Assembly: GCF_030656255.1 (NCBI RefSeq)
Contig: NZ_JAUSOE010000036.1
Coordinates: forward strand, 1-64,000
From: Brevundimonas sp.
GTDB taxonomy: Bacteria > Pseudomonadota > Alphaproteobacteria > Caulobacterales > Caulobacteraceae
Reading direction: 5' to 3'
Length of the DNA: 64,000 nt
The translations under genes and the position numbers were made by a program. The notes below the pieces were generated by a model that saw only the letters and a program-made list of their open reading frames with translations, had not been told where the DNA came from and searched no databases. Shown one piece after another: positions 59,191 through 64,000 of this stretch. Every line of letters starts with the position of its first letter. The first letter of the stretch is position 1.

Positions 59191-60321
59191 TCAGGCTCCG
59201 GCGTCCGCCGCTGCTTCCGTCTCGGTCTGGTCCGCCTTTTTTCGTTTTGACTTGCCCTCGTCGGCATAGGGTTCGCCGTCGCCCGACAGCAGGATGGCCA
59301 TCCATCGTGATCCCTGGAATTCGGCCAGAATCGCCATGGCCATGACGGCCAGAGGGGTGGATAGGAACATGCCGACCACGCCCCACAGCTTGCCCCAGAA
59401 GGCCAGGGACAACAGGACCACGACCGGGTCGATGTTCTGGTTGTCGCCCTGCATCCGCGGCTGGATCATATTGCCGACGATGAACAGTATGGCCTGAAGA
59501 CCGACCAGCAGGATCAGGGCCGGCCAGTAGCTGGGGAACTGCACCAAGGCGAACAGGGGCGGCGCCAAGCCGGCCACTGCGCCACCCAGAACCGGAATGA
59601 AGCCGACGATGAAGATGACGAAGGTCCAGAACTCGGCGTTCTGAAGCCCCACGGCGCGCATCAGGATCCAGGCCACGACGCAGATCATGGCGCCGGTGAC
59701 GGTCTGGACCCAGATATAGCCCTCGACCCCGCTGCGAACCCGGTTGAACACGGCCACCGCCTCGTCGCGCTGGCTCTTCTGCGGGAACATGGCCACGATC
59801 TTGCGCCGGAAACCGATCTGCGAGGCCAGCAGGAAGCCGAGATAGACCATGACGAAGAAAGCGCCGGACGCGATCCCCTGGGCCTGCATGGCGACCATGG
59901 TCACATAACCCCGGATGTCGACGCCGTTGATCAGGTCTTGCGCGGTGGGCGGCTGTTCCAGCCGCACCAGGCCGTAGACGTCGCGGATGATCTGATCGAT
60001 GCGCGGCCCGATGTTCTGGGATACGCCCGAGGCCTCGCCGAAGAAGCTGGCCGCCCCGTTCACGATGATCGCGATGGCGGCGAAGAAGGACAGAACCACC
60101 AGGATCAGGGCGGCGACGCCGGCCCAATGGTCGTTCAGCGGCGTCCGGTCGGCCACCGAACGCTTCACGCCGTCGATCATGATCAACAGGAAGACGGCCA
60201 TGGCCAGCGGAGTGAGGATGTCCCTCAGCCAATAGATCGCGGCGCCCGCAGCGACCGTGGCGATCAGGGCGGCGGCGTTCCGCGATACGGCCGAAGGCTG
60301 CATGGTGATAGGGCTTTTCAT
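59191..60321 (-). CDS. AI-2E family transporter (permease)
   Basis: Multi-TM; YWLRDILTPLAMAVFLLIMIDG, VIFIVGFIPVLGGAVAGLAPPLFALVQF, GKLWGVVGMFLSTPL. Confidence 0.9.
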   Translation of the reverse strand: MKSPITMQPSAVSRNAAALIATVAAGAAIYWLRDILTPLAMAVFLLIMIDGVKRSVADRTPLNDHWAGVAALILVVLSFFAAIAIIVNGAASFFGEASGVSQNIGPRIDQIIRDVYGLVRLEQPPTAQDLINGVDIRGYVTMVAMQAQGIASGAFFVMVYLGFLLASQIGFRRKIVAMFPQKSQRDEAVAVFNRVRSGVEGYIWVQTVTGAMICVVAWILMRAVGLQNAEFWTFVIFIVGFIPVLGGAVAGLAPPLFALVQFPSYWPALILLVGLQAILFIVGNMIQPRMQGDNQNIDPVVVLLSLAFWGKLWGVVGMFLSTPLAVMAMAILAEFQGSRWMAILLSGDGEPYADEGKSKRKKADQTETEAAADAGA

Positions 60322-60430
60322 AGCGGTCCTTTTCGGCGGCGCGCCGAGCGGCGTCAACACGCACCAACAGCGGCGGTTCCGGCGCGACAGGCTCTGCGCT
60401 AGACCATTGCCAGTCCTCTGGAGACCTCTC

Positions 60431-61945
<1,515 letters not shown>

Positions 61946-61983
61946 GTCTTGCAACGGGGCGGGGTCGAGCGCATCTCCCGCCC

Positions 61984-62541
61984 ATGTTCATCCAGACCGA
62001 ACCCACGCCCAATCCCAATGTGCTGAAGTTCCTGCCCGGCCGCGAGGTTTCGCCCATCGCCGTGCTGGATTACCGCACCATCGACGAGGCGACCGCCTCG
62101 CCTCTGGCCGAGGCCCTGTTCGAACTCGAAGGCGTCGACGGCGTCTTCTTCGGCGTCGACTATGTGTCGGTGACCCGGCAGGAGCGCGGGCCGGACTGGT
62201 CGGAGATGAAGGCGCCGATCCTGGGCGTTATCATGGATCATTTCGTCTCGGGCCGGCCCTTGACCCTCGCGGGATCTGAAACCGAGACCCATGCCGAGGA
62301 CGACAGCGAGATCGTGGCCGAGATCAAGGCCCTGCTGGACAGCCGCATCCGCCCGGCCGTGGCCCAGGACGGGGGCGACATCCTGTTCGATTCCTTCGAT
62401 GAGGCGACCGGGGTGCTGAGCCTGCGCATGCGCGGCGCCTGTTCGGGCTGCCCTTCGTCTTCGGCCACCCTCAAGTCTGGCGTCGAACAGATGATGCGCC
62501 ATTATGTGCCAGAAGTGACGCGGGTCGAGCAGACCCTCTGA
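61984..62541 (+). CDS. NifU family Fe-S scaffold protein
   Basis: MFIQTEPTPNPNVLKFLPGREV; IRPAVAQDGGDILFDSF, LRMRGACSGCPSSSATLKSGVEQMMRHYVPEV. Confidence 0.94.
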   Translation: MFIQTEPTPNPNVLKFLPGREVSPIAVLDYRTIDEATASPLAEALFELEGVDGVFFGVDYVSVTRQERGPDWSEMKAPILGVIMDHFVSGRPLTLAGSETETHAEDDSEIVAEIKALLDSRIRPAVAQDGGDILFDSFDEATGVLSLRMRGACSGCPSSSATLKSGVEQMMRHYVPEVTRVEQTL

Positions 62542-62599
62542 CCGGCTGAGCGTTTTCGTTCTCGCCAGACGTGCGGCGGGGCGCCATCCTCGTCCTCCC

Positions 62600-63184
62600 A
62601 TGCCGCGTTTTGTCCCCGATCCCGAAGTTCTTCGCCTGGGTGACGCCCTGGCCGCTCTGCGCCGCCAACGCGGCCTGTCTCAGGCCGAGGCCGGGGCGCG
62701 GCTGGATATGACCAGTCAGGGCTGGGGCCTCTATGAATCCGGCCGCCGACCCGGCCTGTTCCGGCCCGATGTTCAGCGTCGCCTGACCGGGGCGCTGGAT
62801 TCGACGCCAGAGGCCCTGGCCTTGTTTGTCTCGGGCGCCCAGACGCCGCCCGTCGATCCGAGCGCGACCGGTCTGGAAAGCCGAGGGCGCGGCTTCGACG
62901 GCCCGCCGCCTGCTGACGTGAAACACCTGAGGGTCCGGGACGACGCCCTCTCGCCCTGGGCCGAACCGGGAGTCATCCTCGAATACCAACCGGATCTGTG
63001 GCCCAGGGGCGGCCAGGGTTGCATCATTGAGATGAAGGACGGCGACTTGCGCCCACGCCTCTTCGACCGGACCGAGGCCGACCGGCTCCATGTTCGGGGA
63101 GCGGGCGCGCTGGATCGGGCGGAGGTGATTGACCGCCAGTCTGTCGTCCGCATCTCGGCCGTGACCGCCCGCCGCGAATCATGA
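62600..63184 (+). CDS. XRE-type helix-turn-helix regulator with S24/LexA-like C-terminal region
   Basis: LGDALAALRRQRGLSQAEAGARLDMTSQGWGLYESGRRP...; C-terminal VKHLRVRDDALSPWAEPGVILEY. Confidence 0.75.
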   Translation: MPRFVPDPEVLRLGDALAALRRQRGLSQAEAGARLDMTSQGWGLYESGRRPGLFRPDVQRRLTGALDSTPEALALFVSGAQTPPVDPSATGLESRGRGFDGPPPADVKHLRVRDDALSPWAEPGVILEYQPDLWPRGGQGCIIEMKDGDLRPRLFDRTEADRLHVRGAGALDRAEVIDRQSVVRISAVTARRES

Positions 63185-63229
63185 AACGAAAAGGTTGCAT
63201 ACGCGGAAAGGTTGTGAGATCGTCCCGGC

Positions 63230-63637
63230 ATGGACAGGACGCCCGCCACAGCACGCAAGACGGCCCGCGCGCCGGAACCCTTGGACGCCGTCGTCGGCGC
63301 CCGGATCGCTTCACGGCGAACGGCCCTGGGTCTGTCGCAGACCGCCCTGGGCGCCCTGATCGGGGTCAGCTGCCAACAGGTGCAGAAGTACGAGGGCGGG
63401 CAGAACCGAATCTCGGCCTCGCGGCTGCACAATCTGGCCCTGGCCCTCGGTCTGCCCGTCGGGGCCTTCTTTCCCGAACCGGCGGACGGCGGGGAAATCC
63501 CCGAACTGTCCATGATGCGGACCATGGCCGCCACGCCCGAAGGCCGGGCGATGGCCGCCGGTTTTTCCCGCATCGAAGACCGGGCCGTGCGTCAGGCCCT
63601 GACGCGACTGGTGGAGGTTCTGTCTCGCGCGGCCTAG
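63230..63637 (+). CDS. XRE-type helix-turn-helix regulator
   Basis: VGARIASRRTALGLSQTALGALIGVSCQQVQKYEGGQNRISASRLHNLALALG. Confidence 0.88.
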   Translation: MDRTPATARKTARAPEPLDAVVGARIASRRTALGLSQTALGALIGVSCQQVQKYEGGQNRISASRLHNLALALGLPVGAFFPEPADGGEIPELSMMRTMAATPEGRAMAAGFSRIEDRAVRQALTRLVEVLSRAA

Positions 63638-63647
63638 AAGGCGCGGC

Positions 63648-64000
63648 ATGAGACTTCTGGTGATCGATACGGCGCTCGGCGCCTGCACGGCGGCGGTGTT
63701 TGAGGACGAGCGGCCCCTGGCCGTTCGTTTCGAACCCATGACCAAGGGCCATCAGGAACGTTTGGGCGGTCTGGTGCGCGATGTCATGGCCGAGGCGGGC
63801 CGCAGCTTCGACGCTCTGGACCGGATCGGCGTCACCGTCGGGCCGGGCTCCTTCACCGGTTTGCGGGTCGGGCTGGCCTTCGCCCAGGGACTGGGCGCGG
63901 CCCTGGATCGGCCGGTGGTCGGAGTGTCGGCTCTGGATGCGCTGGCCGCGTCTCTGGATTCGGGGGCAACGCCGGTTGCGGCCCTGATCGACGCCCGACG
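63648..64000 (+). CDS. tsaB: tRNA threonylcarbamoyladenosine biosynthesis protein TsaB, partial at window end
   Basis: MRLLVIDTALGACTAAVFED...IGVTVGPGSFTGLRVGLAFAQGLG. Confidence 0.93.
   Translation, partial: MRLLVIDTALGACTAAVFEDERPLAVRFEPMTKGHQERLGGLVRDVMAEAGRSFDALDRIGVTVGPGSFTGLRVGLAFAQGLGAALDRPVVGVSALDALAASLDSGATPVAALIDAR

Noticed and set aside
62914-62928. GCTGACGTGAAACAC as a parS-like half-site
   Set aside because: Only the right half (ACGTGAAACA) matches; left half is unrelated and it lies far from the cluster.

Overview
This is a 64 kb, GC-rich, densely coding alphaproteobacterial chromosome segment. Gene content and order look Caulobacterales, probably Brevundimonas-like; that is inference from synteny and was not searched. 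It appears to be the replication-origin and centromere neighbourhood: leuS-lptE-holA, then parB-parA-rsmG-mnmG-mnmE-rho-hemJ-hemH-hemE on the minus strand, a roughly 450 bp non-coding gap, then ppsR(DUF299)-maf-aroE-coaE-dnaQ on the plus strand. The hemE/ppsR gap is at the Caulobacter Cori position and carries TTAA motifs, DnaA-box-like sequences, an AT-rich tract and an 11-bp direct repeat. Four parS-like palindromes (one perfect TGTTTCACGTGAAACA) lie at 36.6-41.0 kb, two of them inside parA and mnmG. The rest is mostly core metabolism and housekeeping: glpK, GH62 arabinofuranosidase, two S9 peptidases, dapF, malic enzyme, ftsK, lolA, xth, a CenR-like regulator, an NtrZ-like protein, mltA, ohr/ohrR, NAD-GDH and others. 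No tRNA, rRNA, CRISPR array, prophage or transposase was seen. I found no clearly new multi-gene system. The best second-look items are the origin/parS architecture, a DUF3916-like gene of lower GC inserted between hemJ and rho, a candidate sRNA with a C-rich segment and strong terminator between lolA and xth, a REP-like element between tandem S9 peptidases, and palindromic operators at the MocR/YczE and Ohr/OhrR loci.
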